From assembly GCF_014323405.1 (NCBI RefSeq), contig NZ_JACRWE010000001.1:496001-560000 (forward strand): 64,000 bases of DNA, written 5' to 3'. Position numbers and translations under genes: made by a program. The notes beneath the pieces are model-generated. The model made no database searches and was not told where the DNA came from. It saw only the letters and a program-made list of their open reading frames with translations. Shown piece after piece: positions 9,471-18,987 of the stretch (positions within the stretch are counted from its first letter, which is position 1; each line of letters starts with the position of its first letter). The stretch is from Romboutsia faecis (GTDB lineage: Bacteria; Bacillota; Clostridia; Peptostreptococcales; Peptostreptococcaceae).

Positions 9471-10076
9471 CTACTTTTCTTCTTTATTTTCATTATTTTG
9501 ATTTTCTGTTTCTTTTATAAGTTCATCAGTTATGTCTTTATTATCTTTTGTCTTTTCAGAAACTACATCCTTCACATCTTTCGCCGCATTAGTTATCATA
9601 TCTTTTAATATATTTAATTTTTCTTCAGTTAATTCTCCCAAGTCCACTGTTGTTCCATCATCTTCATTTTGAACTTTTATATTGAACTTACCAATTACGG
9701 CTGCAGAAAGTCCTACTAGTGTTACTAATGGTCCTAATGCTAAACCTACTACACCTACAGTTAAAGGTATATTCATTATGATCTTGTTATTCTTCTCAAC
9801 TATAACTCTTATAACACTACTTTTTCTAAGAAGTTCTTTTAATTGAGATTTTATTTCATCTCCATCTTTCCCAAATACATCTTCAACTGTCTTTTTTACT
9901 TTACTAGTAGCACTACTACTTTTTTTAGACTCTAGTAGAATAATTGCTTCTACAACATCTCCATCACAAGCTTGTAAAGCTTCTTTTGCTTCTGAATAAG
10001 TAGCGTTAGGTATTCTTTGGTATACAGCATCAATACTTTCTATTGTTATTTTATTACTCACCCTTATCAACTCCAT
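9471..10076 (-). CDS. DUF4342 protein with N-terminal UBA-like domain
   Basis: 201 residues. Residues about 10-50 form a UBA/TS-N-like three-helix domain ([20 protein letters not shown]). The middle carries a hydrophobic stretch (about 105-132, [22 protein letters not shown]) typical of DUF4342, and the tail is highly charged and probably disordered. It overlaps the recO end by 23 bases, so it is read in the same transcript. The function is not established. The hydrophobic middle suggests membrane association. Confidence 0.75.
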   Translation of the reverse strand: MELIRVSNKITIESIDAVYQRIPNATYSEAKEALQACDGDVVEAIILLESKKSSSATSKVKKTVEDVFGKDGDEIKSQLKELLRKSSVIRVIVEKNNKIIMNIPLTVGVVGLALGPLVTLVGLSAAVIGKFNIKVQNEDDGTTVDLGELTEEKLNILKDMITNAAKDVKDVVSEKTKDNKDITDELIKETENQNNENKEEK

Positions 10077-10827
10077 TATTATTTTCTAGTTCTTGTAATA
10101 AGTGTAGCGATTTAAAATTAATATTGTCAACATATATCATTAGGTATTGTTTTAGAATTCTTTGTAGTTCATAAGTTATATATTTTGATACCTTTGCTTT
10201 ACTACATCTTAATATATCATTACTTAATATATATTCCATAAGCTTAACAGTTGTTATATCAATTTTCATATTTTCTTCAAAAATTCCACTACACGCTTTA
10301 CACAAGATACCGCCTTCATATGCATTAAACATATATTCATTTGATTTTTTTTCTCCACAGCTGCTACATCTATTTACAACTGGCTTAAAACCTATATAAT
10401 CTAAAAACTTCAGTTCAAATGCCCTTGTTATAAATTTTTTATCTACATTATCTTGAGTGTATAAATATAATGTTTGAGCAAGTAATACAAATAATCTATT
10501 ATTTGTCTGATTTTCTAATGTAGATGATTCTACTAATTTTGTAATGTATGTAGCATATGAAAATGCCTCTAAATCATATGATAAATCATAAAAACTTTTA
10601 ATTACATCACTCTGACTAACTCTATACATATTTCCTTGTTTTTTTAATGTGTAGTTAGAATAAGAAAAAAGCTGCGCTGAAGAAAGCAATGAACTTTTAT
10701 TCTTTTTTGCTCCCTTTGCCATTGCAGCTATCTTACCTAATTTTCTTGTAAATATCGTTAATATTACGTCATTCTCTTCATACCTTACGGCCTTAAGAAC
10801 TATCCCTTGGGTGTTCAAGATTATCAT
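10054..10827 (-). CDS. recO: DNA repair protein RecO
   Basis: 257 residues. An N-terminal OB fold ([20 protein letters not shown]) is followed by a helical domain and a CSSCG...CKAC zinc motif (about residues 150-180). RecO loads RecA on SSB-coated DNA with RecR. The start at 10827 lies inside the yqzL reading frame (35 bases of overlap). It follows era and mgtE, the usual Firmicute neighbourhood. Confidence 0.95.
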   Translation of the reverse strand: MIILNTQGIVLKAVRYEENDVILTIFTRKLGKIAAMAKGAKKNKSSLLSSAQLFSYSNYTLKKQGNMYRVSQSDVIKSFYDLSYDLEAFSYATYITKLVESSTLENQTNNRLFVLLAQTLYLYTQDNVDKKFITRAFELKFLDYIGFKPVVNRCSSCGEKKSNEYMFNAYEGGILCKACSGIFEENMKIDITTVKLMEYILSNDILRCSKAKVSKYITYELQRILKQYLMIYVDNINFKSLHLLQELENNNGVDKGE

Positions 10828-10948
10828 TGTTATTATCTATCTCCCTTGAATTGCTATTTTCTTTATCCATGTTTTTAAAATCGCTCAAGTATAGAAATGC
10901 TTCTATACTTCCAGTCTTTTTAAAAATATTCCAACATAAATTGTTCAT
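10793..10948 (-). CDS. yqzL: YqzL-like small protein
   Basis: 51 residues, found by direct reading. It begins [20 protein letters not shown], matching the pattern of Bacillus YqzL, a small protein encoded between era and recO. The second half is a polar Asn/Asp-rich tail. A GGGGG Shine-Dalgarno sequence precedes the ATG, but it lies in the 3' arm of the terminator hairpin at 10957-11001. The function is unknown in the family. Confidence 0.72.
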   Translation of the reverse strand: MNNLCWNIFKKTGSIEAFLYLSDFKNMDKENSNSREIDNNNDNLEHPRDSS

Positions 10949-10956
10949 TTTTAAAA

Positions 10957-11001
10957 ACCCCCTTCTTACGATTATAATTATATTTTTAGTAAGAAGAGGG
11001 T
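10957..11001 (-). terminator. Terminator after mgtE that contains the yqzL ribosome-binding site
   Basis: 13-base arms (one G·U pair, no mismatches in the minus-strand RNA), a 19-base loop, then U5. The 3' arm holds the GGGGG that serves as Shine-Dalgarno sequence for yqzL. A formed hairpin would therefore both end mgtE transcripts and mask yqzL translation. Confidence 0.72.
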
Positions 11002-11029
11002 AAATAATACATAAAGTTATTAAAAGTTA

Positions 11030-12418
11030 TTATACAATTTTTGACAATACAAGAGAAGTTATTATAAAATAGACAGTTACTCCCGTAATATCAAGTATTG
11101 TAGATATTAATGGTGCTGAAATTATCGATGGGTCTACATCTAGTCTCTTTAATAAAGCTGGCATAAATGCACCTATCATAGCTCCAACTATCATATTTAT
11201 AAATAATGATAATGAAACTGCCAAAACAATACCTATATCTTTTATAAATATAAAAGCTGCTATTGCTATTATTACACTACATAGTATCCCTGTAATAAAT
11301 CCTACTACACCTTCCTTTAAAACATTTTTATAATCTAAATCTTTATTATATAAAGTCATTACAGTTAATGCTGATGATTGAGTCCCTATATTTCCACCCA
11401 TACCTATAACAACAGGTATAAAAAATATTAATGGTGCATAAGTTGGGTTCATTATAATATCTAAATTAGAAATTATAGCTGTTGATATTAATCCTCCTAT
11501 TAATGTTATAATTAGCCAAGTAATTCTTGCCCTAACAGAAGAAAAAATTTGCTCCTTTGGTGTAGGATTTATTTTTTCTATTAACTCAACTTCATGCTCA
11601 GAAGATCCTGCAAATTTATACATATCTTCTGTTGCTTCTTCTTCCATAACATCTATGATATCATCTACAGTTATTATTCCCTTTAATCTCTTTTGTCTAT
11701 CAATAACAGGAATAGCTACTAGATTATATTTTGAAACTAATCTAACAGCTTCTTCTCTATCTTCATCTACATATACTGATATTATATTTTCACTCATTAA
11801 ATCTTCTACTATATTAGAATCTCTAGCTGTAATTAATTCTCTTAAGGATATTACACCAACTAATCGTTCTTGATTATCTACTACGTAAATATAATATATT
11901 GTCTCAGCCTCTTTAGCATTTTCTCTCATATGTTCTATAGCATCTTTAGCTGTCATATCTTTATTTACTTCTATATAACCCGTTGTCATAATACCGCCAG
12001 CAGACTCTTCTTCATAAATTAACAGTTCTTTTACATCATCAGCATCTTCTTGACTTAAGAGTTCCATAACACCTTCTCTTTCATCCTCTTCTAACTGACT
12101 TAATATATCTGCCATATCATCTAAAGACATTAATTCTAATATATTCTTACGATGCTCTATGTCAATTTTACCTAAAATAGTTTTAAAAAATTCTACATCA
12201 CACTCTTCTAATATAGAAGCTGACATATCTATTGGAAGAACTTCAAATAACTTTACTTTCATATCTTCTTCTAAGTATTCCATTATATCGAATATGTCTA
12301 TTATGTGGTATTCTTCAAGTAATTCCCTTAATTCCAATATTTTATTGTTATCAATTAAAGATTTTACCTCACTCAGTAAATCTCTGGAAATATCCTGTTT
12401 CCTATCCATGTAATCCAC
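11030..12418 (-). CDS. mgtE: Magnesium transporter MgtE
   Basis: 462 residues. The order is cytoplasmic MgtE N domain (about 30-135), two CBS domains (about 140-265), a connecting helix, then five membrane helices (about 285-460) including FFIPVVIGMGGNIGTQSS, the conserved pore segment. The family is a dimeric Mg2+ channel gated by Mg2+ in the cytosolic domains. It starts 2 bases after the era stop, so it is probably co-transcribed with era. No Mg-sensing leader is visible before it. Confidence 0.95.
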   Translation of the reverse strand: MDYMDRKQDISRDLLSEVKSLIDNNKILELRELLEEYHIIDIFDIMEYLEEDMKVKLFEVLPIDMSASILEECDVEFFKTILGKIDIEHRKNILELMSLDDMADILSQLEEDEREGVMELLSQEDADDVKELLIYEEESAGGIMTTGYIEVNKDMTAKDAIEHMRENAKEAETIYYIYVVDNQERLVGVISLRELITARDSNIVEDLMSENIISVYVDEDREEAVRLVSKYNLVAIPVIDRQKRLKGIITVDDIIDVMEEEATEDMYKFAGSSEHEVELIEKINPTPKEQIFSSVRARITWLIITLIGGLISTAIISNLDIIMNPTYAPLIFFIPVVIGMGGNIGTQSSALTVMTLYNKDLDYKNVLKEGVVGFITGILCSVIIAIAAFIFIKDIGIVLAVSLSLFINMIVGAMIGAFMPALLKRLDVDPSIISAPLISTILDITGVTVYFIITSLVLSKIV

Positions 12419-12420
12419 CC

Positions 12421-13311
12421 TTATTTATCAGTATATCCAAAATTACTTACATAATTTTGTAAATTTCTCCAATTTTCTTTAACCTTAACCCATAATTGAA
12501 GATTTATTTGAGATCCTAGAAGTAATTCTATATCTTCTCTTGCAGATTTACCTATCCCCTTTAATTTCCTACCATTTTTACCTATTATTATACCCTTATG
12601 TGAATCTCTCTCACAATATATTACTGCAGAAATATCAACTATTTGCTTATCATTTCTAGATTTCATTTTTTCTATTTCTACTGCAACTCCATGAGGTATT
12701 TCATCATGAACATAGTGAAGAACTTTTTCTCTTATTAATTCAGATACTAACACTCTTTCTGGCTGATCTGTAATCATATAATCTGGGAAATACTTTGGTC
12801 CTTCTTGTAAGTATTTTTGTACAACCTTTATTAATTCTTTTATATTTCTTCCTTTTAATGCAGATATTGGTACTATTTCTTTAAATACTCCTTCTGCATG
12901 ATACATCTTCATCAATTCAAATAAATCACTTTCCTCTAATTGATCTATTTTGTTTAAAACTAAAACAACAGGTGCTTTAATTCCTCTTAAGTCTTCTATT
13001 ATCTTTCTATCTCCAGGCCCTATCTTTTTAGATTCATCTACTACATATAAAACTACATCTACATTTTTAAATGCATCTGTAGCTGATTTCACCATAAATT
13101 CACCTAATTTATTTTTAGGTTTATGTATACCTGGTGTATCTAAAAATACCATTTGACAATTTTCATCTGTGTATACAGCCTGTATTGTATTTCTTGTAGT
13201 TTGAGGCTTATCACTCATAATAGCAATTTTTTCCCCTACTACATTATTCATAAGAGTAGATTTCCCTACATTAGGTCTTCCTACTATACTAACAAATCCT
13301 GATTTAAACAT
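12421..13311 (-). CDS. era: GTPase Era
   Basis: 296 residues. P-loop GRPNVGKST (residues 11-19), DTPG switch, NKID guanine-specificity motif, and a C-terminal KH domain with the GKNGRKLKGIGKSAR RNA-binding loop. Era matures the 3' end of 16S rRNA and small subunits and associates with the membrane. A GGAG Shine-Dalgarno sequence precedes the ATG. Upstream are cdd, dgkA and ybeY; YbeY also acts in 16S processing. Confidence 0.97.
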   Translation of the reverse strand: MFKSGFVSIVGRPNVGKSTLMNNVVGEKIAIMSDKPQTTRNTIQAVYTDENCQMVFLDTPGIHKPKNKLGEFMVKSATDAFKNVDVVLYVVDESKKIGPGDRKIIEDLRGIKAPVVLVLNKIDQLEESDLFELMKMYHAEGVFKEIVPISALKGRNIKELIKVVQKYLQEGPKYFPDYMITDQPERVLVSELIREKVLHYVHDEIPHGVAVEIEKMKSRNDKQIVDISAVIYCERDSHKGIIIGKNGRKLKGIGKSAREDIELLLGSQINLQLWVKVKENWRNLQNYVSNFGYTDK

Positions 13312-13342
13312 TTATACGTCTCCTATCTTCTGTCTACAATTA

Positions 13343-13750
13343 TTATATTTCTTTAAAATCACTTCCTGAGAAATAAAAAGGTATTAATTCTTTAATTTTA
13401 CTTTCATATATTTCTCCTTTTGAATATCCTGTGATTATTCTTATCTCCGGTCCAAATTCAATAATTACCTGCCTGCATATTCCACATGGATAAGTAGGTT
13501 CATTTTTTTCTGAATTACTAGATGCTATTGCTATAGCTTCAAACTCTCTATCACCGTCAGATATTGCTTTAAATATAGCTGTTCTTTCTGCACAGTTAGT
13601 TGCACCGATTGAAGCACACTCTACATTACAACCTGTATATACTTTACCGCTTTTAGTTAACAGAGCTGCACCTACTTTAAATTCTGAGTAAGGCACGTAG
13701 GCATTTTTTCTAACTTCTTCTGCTAATTTAAGTAAATCTTTATTATTCAT
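13343..13750 (-). CDS. cdd: Cytidine deaminase
   Basis: 135 residues, the small homotetrameric type. It deaminates cytidine and deoxycytidine. Zinc ligands lie in NCAERTAIF (Cys with catalytic Glu) and PCGICRQ. VPYSEFKVGAAL is the usual substrate-binding opening. AGGAGG precedes the ATG. It is encoded just before era, a conserved pairing. Confidence 0.96.
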   Translation of the reverse strand: MNNKDLLKLAEEVRKNAYVPYSEFKVGAALLTKSGKVYTGCNVECASIGATNCAERTAIFKAISDGDREFEAIAIASSNSEKNEPTYPCGICRQVIIEFGPEIRIITGYSKGEIYESKIKELIPFYFSGSDFKEI

Positions 13751-13910
13751 ATTATTTACCTCCTACGTATGTATCCTCTATGCATGTTCTTATTTTATTG
13801 AAATTAATCTTATTTTCATACCTATAGATTTATATTATAAAAAATAAATAATAAATATTCTTACTTTCTTTATTATTAACATTTTTCTTTAGTACCTTAC
13901 ATTATAACAT

Positions 13911-13940
13911 AAAAAAGAAGTCATGCAGACTTCTTTTTTT
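13911..13940. terminator. Intrinsic terminator after the DgkA/PAP2 gene
   Basis: AAAAAAGAAGTC and GACTTCTTTTTT arms around a 5-base loop, with T runs on both strands. It separates the dgkA fusion gene from cdd. Confidence 0.75.
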
Positions 13941-13984
13941 GTATTAGTCTACTTGATATCGTATAAAACTATTCAAGTAAATTT

Positions 13985-14707
13985 TTAATAGAAATTAACT
14001 ATTTTTATTTGGAAAACTAGCATTCCAATTAATATCCCAAGCAATGCACCTGCTACTGTCTCCCAAAATGTATGTATCTTTCCCTCTATTCTACTTTGGG
14101 CGACAAGAACTGCCATTATATATGCAAGCGTTGCCGCCACAGGTCTTTCTATTATCATTGTAATTGCAGTTGCCATAGCAAAAGCTAAAGCTGCATGACC
14201 ACTTGGCATACCACCCTTTAAAGGAGTCCCTGTGGATGTTAGTGCCTTTACTACTACTACAGATATCAAAACCAAGGCTATGCAAATTAAGGTTACATGA
14301 GGCTCTGATTTCCTTATGGTGAAAATTAAAGACTTAGATATATCATTTATTTGATCAAGAAATAATATATATCCAACAACTACAGAATTAAGTGCTGCTA
14401 TTACAACTGCACCTGCTGCAACATCTTTCGCTATTTTAGCTAAAGCGTGATATTCGTCTGTAATCATATCTATTGTCTTTTCTATAGCTGTATTAAACAT
14501 TTCTGTTATTATAACTAAACTTATAGAAAATAGTAATATCAGCATTTCTACTTTATTTAACTCAAAGAATAAACTTCCTGTTAGTACTATTGCTGCTAAG
14601 CAATAATGTATTTTCATATTTCTTTCGAATTTAAAAGTATATATTATTCCTTCAATAGCTGCATTAAACGCTTTAATTATCCCTTGTCGAGTTTTTTTAA
14701 TTTTCAT
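13985..14707 (-). CDS. Diacylglycerol/undecaprenol kinase fused to a PAP2 phosphatase
   Basis: 240 residues. Residues 1-125 are a small membrane DgkA-type kinase: three membrane helices and the signature EMFNTAIEKTIDMI followed by AKDVAAGAVV. Residues about 135-240 are a PAP2-type acid phosphatase with MPSGHAA and a later RIEGKIHTFWETVAGA (arginine and histidine of motif 3). One chain thus carries both a lipid kinase and a lipid phosphatase, probably acting on undecaprenol or diacylglycerol phosphates in the membrane. The conserved KxxxxxxRP motif 1 of PAP2 is not obvious, so the phosphatase half may be divergent. Confidence 0.88.
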   Translation of the reverse strand: MKIKKTRQGIIKAFNAAIEGIIYTFKFERNMKIHYCLAAIVLTGSLFFELNKVEMLILLFSISLVIITEMFNTAIEKTIDMITDEYHALAKIAKDVAAGAVVIAALNSVVVGYILFLDQINDISKSLIFTIRKSEPHVTLICIALVLISVVVVKALTSTGTPLKGGMPSGHAALAFAMATAITMIIERPVAATLAYIMAVLVAQSRIEGKIHTFWETVAGALLGILIGMLVFQIKIVNFY

Positions 14708-14711
14708 AAAA

Positions 14712-15179
14712 CTACTCCCTTGTTATGCTTAACTTGTTTAATATATATTCTTCTTTCTCTCTCATTTCTTTAGTATTTTCTTCTGTGTCATGATCATATC
14801 CTAAAAGATGGAACATACTATGACATACTAAAAAACAAACTTCTCTTTCAAAACTATGATTATAGTCAATACTTTGTTCAAATGCCCTCTCTAAAGATAT
14901 TACTATATCCCCTAATGATTTTTCTTCTAATTCAATTTCAATTTCAAACTCGTCATCACTTAGCATTGGGAATGATAAAACATCTGTTGCTCTATCTATA
15001 CCTCTATACATTCTATTTAATTCGTGTATTTCTTTATTGTCTACAAAAGATAAACTTATATCATAATCATCATCATATCCTTCGTAATCTAAGCATTCTA
15101 AAATTATGTCCTTTATTTTTTCTATCAATTCTTCACTTACTTTAAGTTTATTCTGTCTATCATCTATTATAAGTTCCAT
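14712..15179 (-). CDS. ybeY: Endoribonuclease YbeY
   Basis: 155 residues. The zinc site CHSMFHLLGYDHD supplies the three histidines (HxxxHxxxxxH). TDVLSFPM is the other family motif. YbeY takes part in 16S rRNA 3' maturation and ribosome quality control. It starts 23 bases after phoH, the usual partner, and ends 4 bases before the dgkA fusion gene. Confidence 0.96.
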   Translation of the reverse strand: MELIIDDRQNKLKVSEELIEKIKDIILECLDYEGYDDDYDISLSFVDNKEIHELNRMYRGIDRATDVLSFPMLSDDEFEIEIELEEKSLGDIVISLERAFEQSIDYNHSFEREVCFLVCHSMFHLLGYDHDTEENTKEMREKEEYILNKLSITRE

Positions 15180-15202
15180 ACTTGCACCTACTTCTTCCTT
15201 TG

Positions 15203-16207
15203 TTATTTACTCTTATTATCAAGTCTCTCTTTTATTTTACTTTTTTTAAACTCTTCTTCTTTATCAAACTTATCATATGCTCTTATTATTCTCTGTACCA
15301 ATTCATGTCTTACAACATCCCTATCACTTAAGGTGATACTTCCTATTCCTGGGACATCTTTTAAAATTCTCGTTGCTTGAACTAAACCACTTTTTTTCTT
15401 ATCAGGTAAATCTGTCTGAGTTATATCTCCTGTAACTACAGCTTTAGATCCAAATCCAAGTCTAGTTAAGAACATCTTCATCTGTTCTGGAGTCGTATTT
15501 TGGGCTTCATCTAATATTATAAATGCATTATCTAAGGTTCTTCCTCTCATAAATGCAAGAGGAGCAACTTCTATCGTTCCTCTTTCTAAATATTTATTGA
15601 ACTTATCTGGTCCTATCATATCAAATAAAGCATCATATAAAGGTCTTAAATATGGATCTACCTTATCTTTTAAATCTCCAGGTAAAAATCCTAAACTTTC
15701 TCCAGCTTCTACAGCAGGTCTCGTAAGAATTATTCTACTAACTTCATCCTTTTTGAAAGCTTTAACTGCCATAGCTACTGCAAGGTAAGTTTTACCAGTA
15801 CCTGCTGGCCCTATACCAAAAGTAATGTCATTATTTTGAATAAGTTTTATATATTCTTTTTGCCCTAATGTTTTAGGCTGTATAGATTTTCCTTTTTGTG
15901 TTATTACAATAGTTCCTTCTAATTCCTTTATTTTCTCCTCACTACCTTCTAATAAAAGAGATAGTGAATATGATATATTTTGTTTATCTAAAGTTTTTCC
16001 ATTTGCTACAGCTTGATGTAATTCATTCATAAGCTTAAGTGCAGAATCGACATTTTCTTCTTCACCCATTAAAACTATATTTCCTTCTCTTAATATAACA
16101 TCTATACTTAAAGCATCTTCAATCAATTTAACATTTTCATCAAAATTTCCAAATAACTCTCTTTCAAACTTCTCTTCAGCTACTATAAATTTCTTTTGTA
16201 TTATCAA
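15203..16207 (-). CDS. phoH: PhoH-family ATPase
   Basis: 334 residues. Walker A is GPAGTGKTYLAVAMA (about residue 138) and Walker B is AFIILDEAQN, with an RNA-binding-like N-terminal region. The start appears to be TTG at 16207 with AAGGAGG about 10 bases before it. It is linked to ybeY, suggesting an RNA-related role. The biochemical function of PhoH is not settled. Confidence 0.93.
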   Translation of the reverse strand: MIIQKKFIVAEEKFERELFGNFDENVKLIEDALSIDVILREGNIVLMGEEENVDSALKLMNELHQAVANGKTLDKQNISYSLSLLLEGSEEKIKELEGTIVITQKGKSIQPKTLGQKEYIKLIQNNDITFGIGPAGTGKTYLAVAMAVKAFKKDEVSRIILTRPAVEAGESLGFLPGDLKDKVDPYLRPLYDALFDMIGPDKFNKYLERGTIEVAPLAFMRGRTLDNAFIILDEAQNTTPEQMKMFLTRLGFGSKAVVTGDITQTDLPDKKKSGLVQATRILKDVPGIGSITLSDRDVVRHELVQRIIRAYDKFDKEEEFKKSKIKERLDNKSK

Positions 16208-16231
16208 CTGATTTCTTCCTCCTTGGGTATA

Positions 16232-17536
16232 TTAGTTTTCATTATTAGTATCTTCATTATTAGCATCTTCATTACTCTTAGTATCTTCTTCAAATTCATT
16301 TCTTATATCATTTATTAATCTTTTGCTAGGGTTAGAAGGAACTGATTCTCCAGATTCCTCATTCTTTTTATTTTGATCTTTAATTATTTGCTCTGCCTCT
16401 GATTTGCTAAGAGGATAAACTTCTGCTATATTCTCACTAGTATATACTGTTACTAAATATTCTAGCATATTTTTATTAACTTTATATTCATGTTTTACAT
16501 CTACATATTTAGCAGAAGCAGGTATTATGTACTCTAACTCTTTTAAAGCTTGTTTTTTTAATTCTTCTTTTAATTGTTTTTCATTTTTTTCTATTTTAAC
16601 ATTGTTAACTTCATAAAAAGTACTAACATCTATTTTTAATGGAAAAGTATAATTTCCAATAGTTAATTTTAGTGTTTTATTTTCTATTGTATAATCCTTA
16701 TATTTTATATTTCTCCTTATGTTAAATTTTTTATCATAGAAACTTATGGTATATACATTTTTACTTTTCCCAGTTTTCTCTTTCTTAGTATCTACATAGC
16801 TTGAACTTTTTTTAACCTCATAAAATGTAGTTGCCCAAACTTCTGGCAATGCTTTTGAATTTGCTCCACTTACAAGCAAAGCTCCTTTTTCCACTATGTC
16901 ACCCTCAGAAACTACAGAACTTCCACTTCTTGGTATTACTTTCTCTATTATACCATTTTTTTCTGAAATTATATTACAATAATTTGACTGTTCCTTAGAA
17001 GATAGTGTTTCAGCTTTTTTTGTTATCGTTACAAAAACATTTGTACCTTTAACATTTACAGATATATAAGCTATTTCGTCAAAAGTTACCATTATACTAT
17101 CTCTAATTTTTTTTCGGTCTATATTCTTCTTATATATACCTGGCTTAAGACCAAGTTTATATAATTCCTTTCTTACTTCTTCTTGTTTTATTCCTTCTGG
17201 AGAATCTATATATATATCTGTAACAAATTGAGATGTGCCCATTAAAATCATGAGCGAAACAATTGCACAAATCCACATTCCTTTGTACTTATAAATTCGT
17301 TTTATAATAAAAGGAATTCCTGTCTTTTGTTTTACTTTAATTTGAAAATTACTTCCTCTATATGCTTTTTTAAACTTTTTCATATCTTCTCTATTTACAG
17401 AAAATTCTATTTTAGTTTCACTTATCCTAGTTACATTATATACATTAATATTATTCCTTATAAGATAGTTTAAAAACCTCTCCGTTCCTATTCCTTCTAC
17501 AGTTATAACATAGTATCCTCTTATATAACTTATCAA
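16232..17536 (-). CDS. yqfD: Sporulation protein YqfD
   Basis: 434 residues. A cytoplasmic N-terminal segment is followed by one membrane helix (about 88-112, MWICAIVSLMILMGTSQ) and a large domain predicted to lie outside the membrane. The C-terminal tail is a run of Glu, Asn and Asp repeats (EDANNEDTNNEN). YqfC and YqfD are mother-cell sigma-E proteins in Bacillus and are needed for normal sporulation. It lies 12 bases after yqfC. Confidence 0.93.
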   Translation of the reverse strand: MISYIRGYYVITVEGIGTERFLNYLIRNNINVYNVTRISETKIEFSVNREDMKKFKKAYRGSNFQIKVKQKTGIPFIIKRIYKYKGMWICAIVSLMILMGTSQFVTDIYIDSPEGIKQEEVRKELYKLGLKPGIYKKNIDRKKIRDSIMVTFDEIAYISVNVKGTNVFVTITKKAETLSSKEQSNYCNIISEKNGIIEKVIPRSGSSVVSEGDIVEKGALLVSGANSKALPEVWATTFYEVKKSSSYVDTKKEKTGKSKNVYTISFYDKKFNIRRNIKYKDYTIENKTLKLTIGNYTFPLKIDVSTFYEVNNVKIEKNEKQLKEELKKQALKELEYIIPASAKYVDVKHEYKVNKNMLEYLVTVYTSENIAEVYPLSKSEAEQIIKDQNKKNEESGESVPSNPSKRLINDIRNEFEEDTKSNEDANNEDTNNEN

Positions 17537-17548
17537 TTGTATCTCCCC

Positions 17549-17785
17549 CTAATCAATATACTCCACGCCGTAAATAATTCCTTTTATGCCTATCTCACCA
17601 TCCGTAATATATTTTAATAAAAGTTTATCTCCAGATATTTTTATAGTTTTAACTTTAGTCTTTATTTTTATTAAATTGGTATCATAAGTAACTATAGATA
17701 AATAGTTTTCTATGCTAACAAATTTATTCCCAACAATTGTTACGGTAGGCTGAGTTACTTGTAAATCAGATGATATATCAATCAT
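17549..17785 (-). CDS. yqfC: Sporulation protein YqfC
   Basis: 78 residues from the ATG at 17785, which has AAGGAGG about 7 bases before it. An upstream in-frame ATG at 17791 is too close to that site. It has the beta-rich pattern of the YabP/YqfC family (QPTVTIVGNKFVSIENYLSI). It pairs with yqfD. The family is expressed in the mother cell under sigma E; I did not find a clear sigma-E promoter. Confidence 0.9.
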   Translation of the reverse strand: MIDISSDLQVTQPTVTIVGNKFVSIENYLSIVTYDTNLIKIKTKVKTIKISGDKLLLKYITDGEIGIKGIIYGVEYID

Positions 17786-17958
17786 TTGCATACCTCCTTA
17801 ATATATTCTATGTTGATAACTTACTTAAATTACCTTTTGATAACTAAAATAATCTAATTATTAATGAATACTTGAATTTACTTTGTAAACATATATTTAC
17901 ATTTAGAATAAACTATATATATATACGTCTTTAATCTTTTGTGGAAAGGAGCGAATTT

Positions 17959-18915
17959 ATGATAAAAATAATATCTAGAATAGTTCATAAATGCATATTC
18001 TGTAATTTCTTAATAGACGAACTTATGAAGTCTAACGATTTACCACATAAAAATTTATTCATGAATATAAAAAATGAAAATCTTAGGAACATTAGAATCC
18101 TGTGTTATTTATATGAATATTTAACCAAAGATGTGCTAATCCTAGAAGATGTAAATACTATTGAATTATGCAAAAATCTAGATGAAAATCTTAATAGCTT
18201 ATTTAAAATATTATTCGAAATTATTTCCGATTTAAAAATTTTAAAATCTAAATTAAATAATGCATATTTTAATCAATTTATAAACGGACTACTTTTTAGT
18301 TATTTTAACTTTACTTCTTGTCTAAACTGTTTTTTCCCAACTAGACAATTTAAAGAAAGTAAACTTGAAAAATTTAGCTTTTCTAAAAAAAGAATTGAAA
18401 GTGATAATGTAAATCTAGATAGTGGCTCTACAGATACTCTCAGAAAAATTTGTATAGAATCTATTGATTTTTTCTTCGATTATCCTATAAGTTCACAAAA
18501 TATAAAAGAAGAAAACTACGAAGTATTCTTTGAAAATGATCCAACCAATAAATTCTATCAATATTTTTTTGACTGTGATGACCGATTAATAAAAGTAAGA
18601 ATTTCAGTTAAGGATACATCTGTTTTCTATATGTATCAAGTATTAAAAGATTCTATAGAAACCTCTCCTTCTATGACAAATGAAGATGCCAAATTTTATT
18701 CAGATTCTTATTTAAATGAAAAACTAGGAAATGAATTTAACGATTTAGTATTTGATAAAGATTATTTAAATATATACTCTTACATGAATATTCCAGAATC
18801 TTATAAATTTAAATATAATTTTAAAGATAATACAGGGAAGGTAAACTTAAAAAAGGGAATATATATAACAATCGATGCTAGATATATATATATTCAAGAG
18901 TTATATTTATTTTAA
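17959..18915 (+). CDS. Unrecognised protein, 318 residues
   Basis: Start chosen at ATG 17959, which has GGAAAGGAG 6-7 bases upstream; a GTG at 17941 overlaps that site. I recognise no family. The protein is rich in Phe, Tyr, Asn, Asp and Lys, has a cysteine pair near the N-terminus (KCIFCNF) and another in the middle (SCLNC), and lacks a signal peptide or clear membrane helix. The first half looks helical, the last 120 residues look beta-rich. It is transcribed divergently from yqfC and is followed by a strong terminator, so it is probably monocistronic. Its composition matches its neighbours, giving no sign of recent transfer. Confidence 0.6.
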   Translation: MIKIISRIVHKCIFCNFLIDELMKSNDLPHKNLFMNIKNENLRNIRILCYLYEYLTKDVLILEDVNTIELCKNLDENLNSLFKILFEIISDLKILKSKLNNAYFNQFINGLLFSYFNFTSCLNCFFPTRQFKESKLEKFSFSKKRIESDNVNLDSGSTDTLRKICIESIDFFFDYPISSQNIKEENYEVFFENDPTNKFYQYFFDCDDRLIKVRISVKDTSVFYMYQVLKDSIETSPSMTNEDAKFYSDSYLNEKLGNEFNDLVFDKDYLNIYSYMNIPESYKFKYNFKDNTGKVNLKKGIYITIDARYIYIQELYLF

Positions 18916-18933
18916 TACTCTTATAATTTAATT

Positions 18934-18967
18934 AAAAATACTGAGAGAATCATCTCTCAGTATTTTT
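18934..18967. terminator. Bidirectional terminator
   Basis: Perfect CTGAGAGA / TCTCTCAG core extended by AAAATA/TATTTTT arms, 4-base loop. It lies between the convergent unknown gene (+) and tspO (-). Confidence 0.85.
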
Positions 18968-18987
18968 ATTATGTAATGAGATAATTC

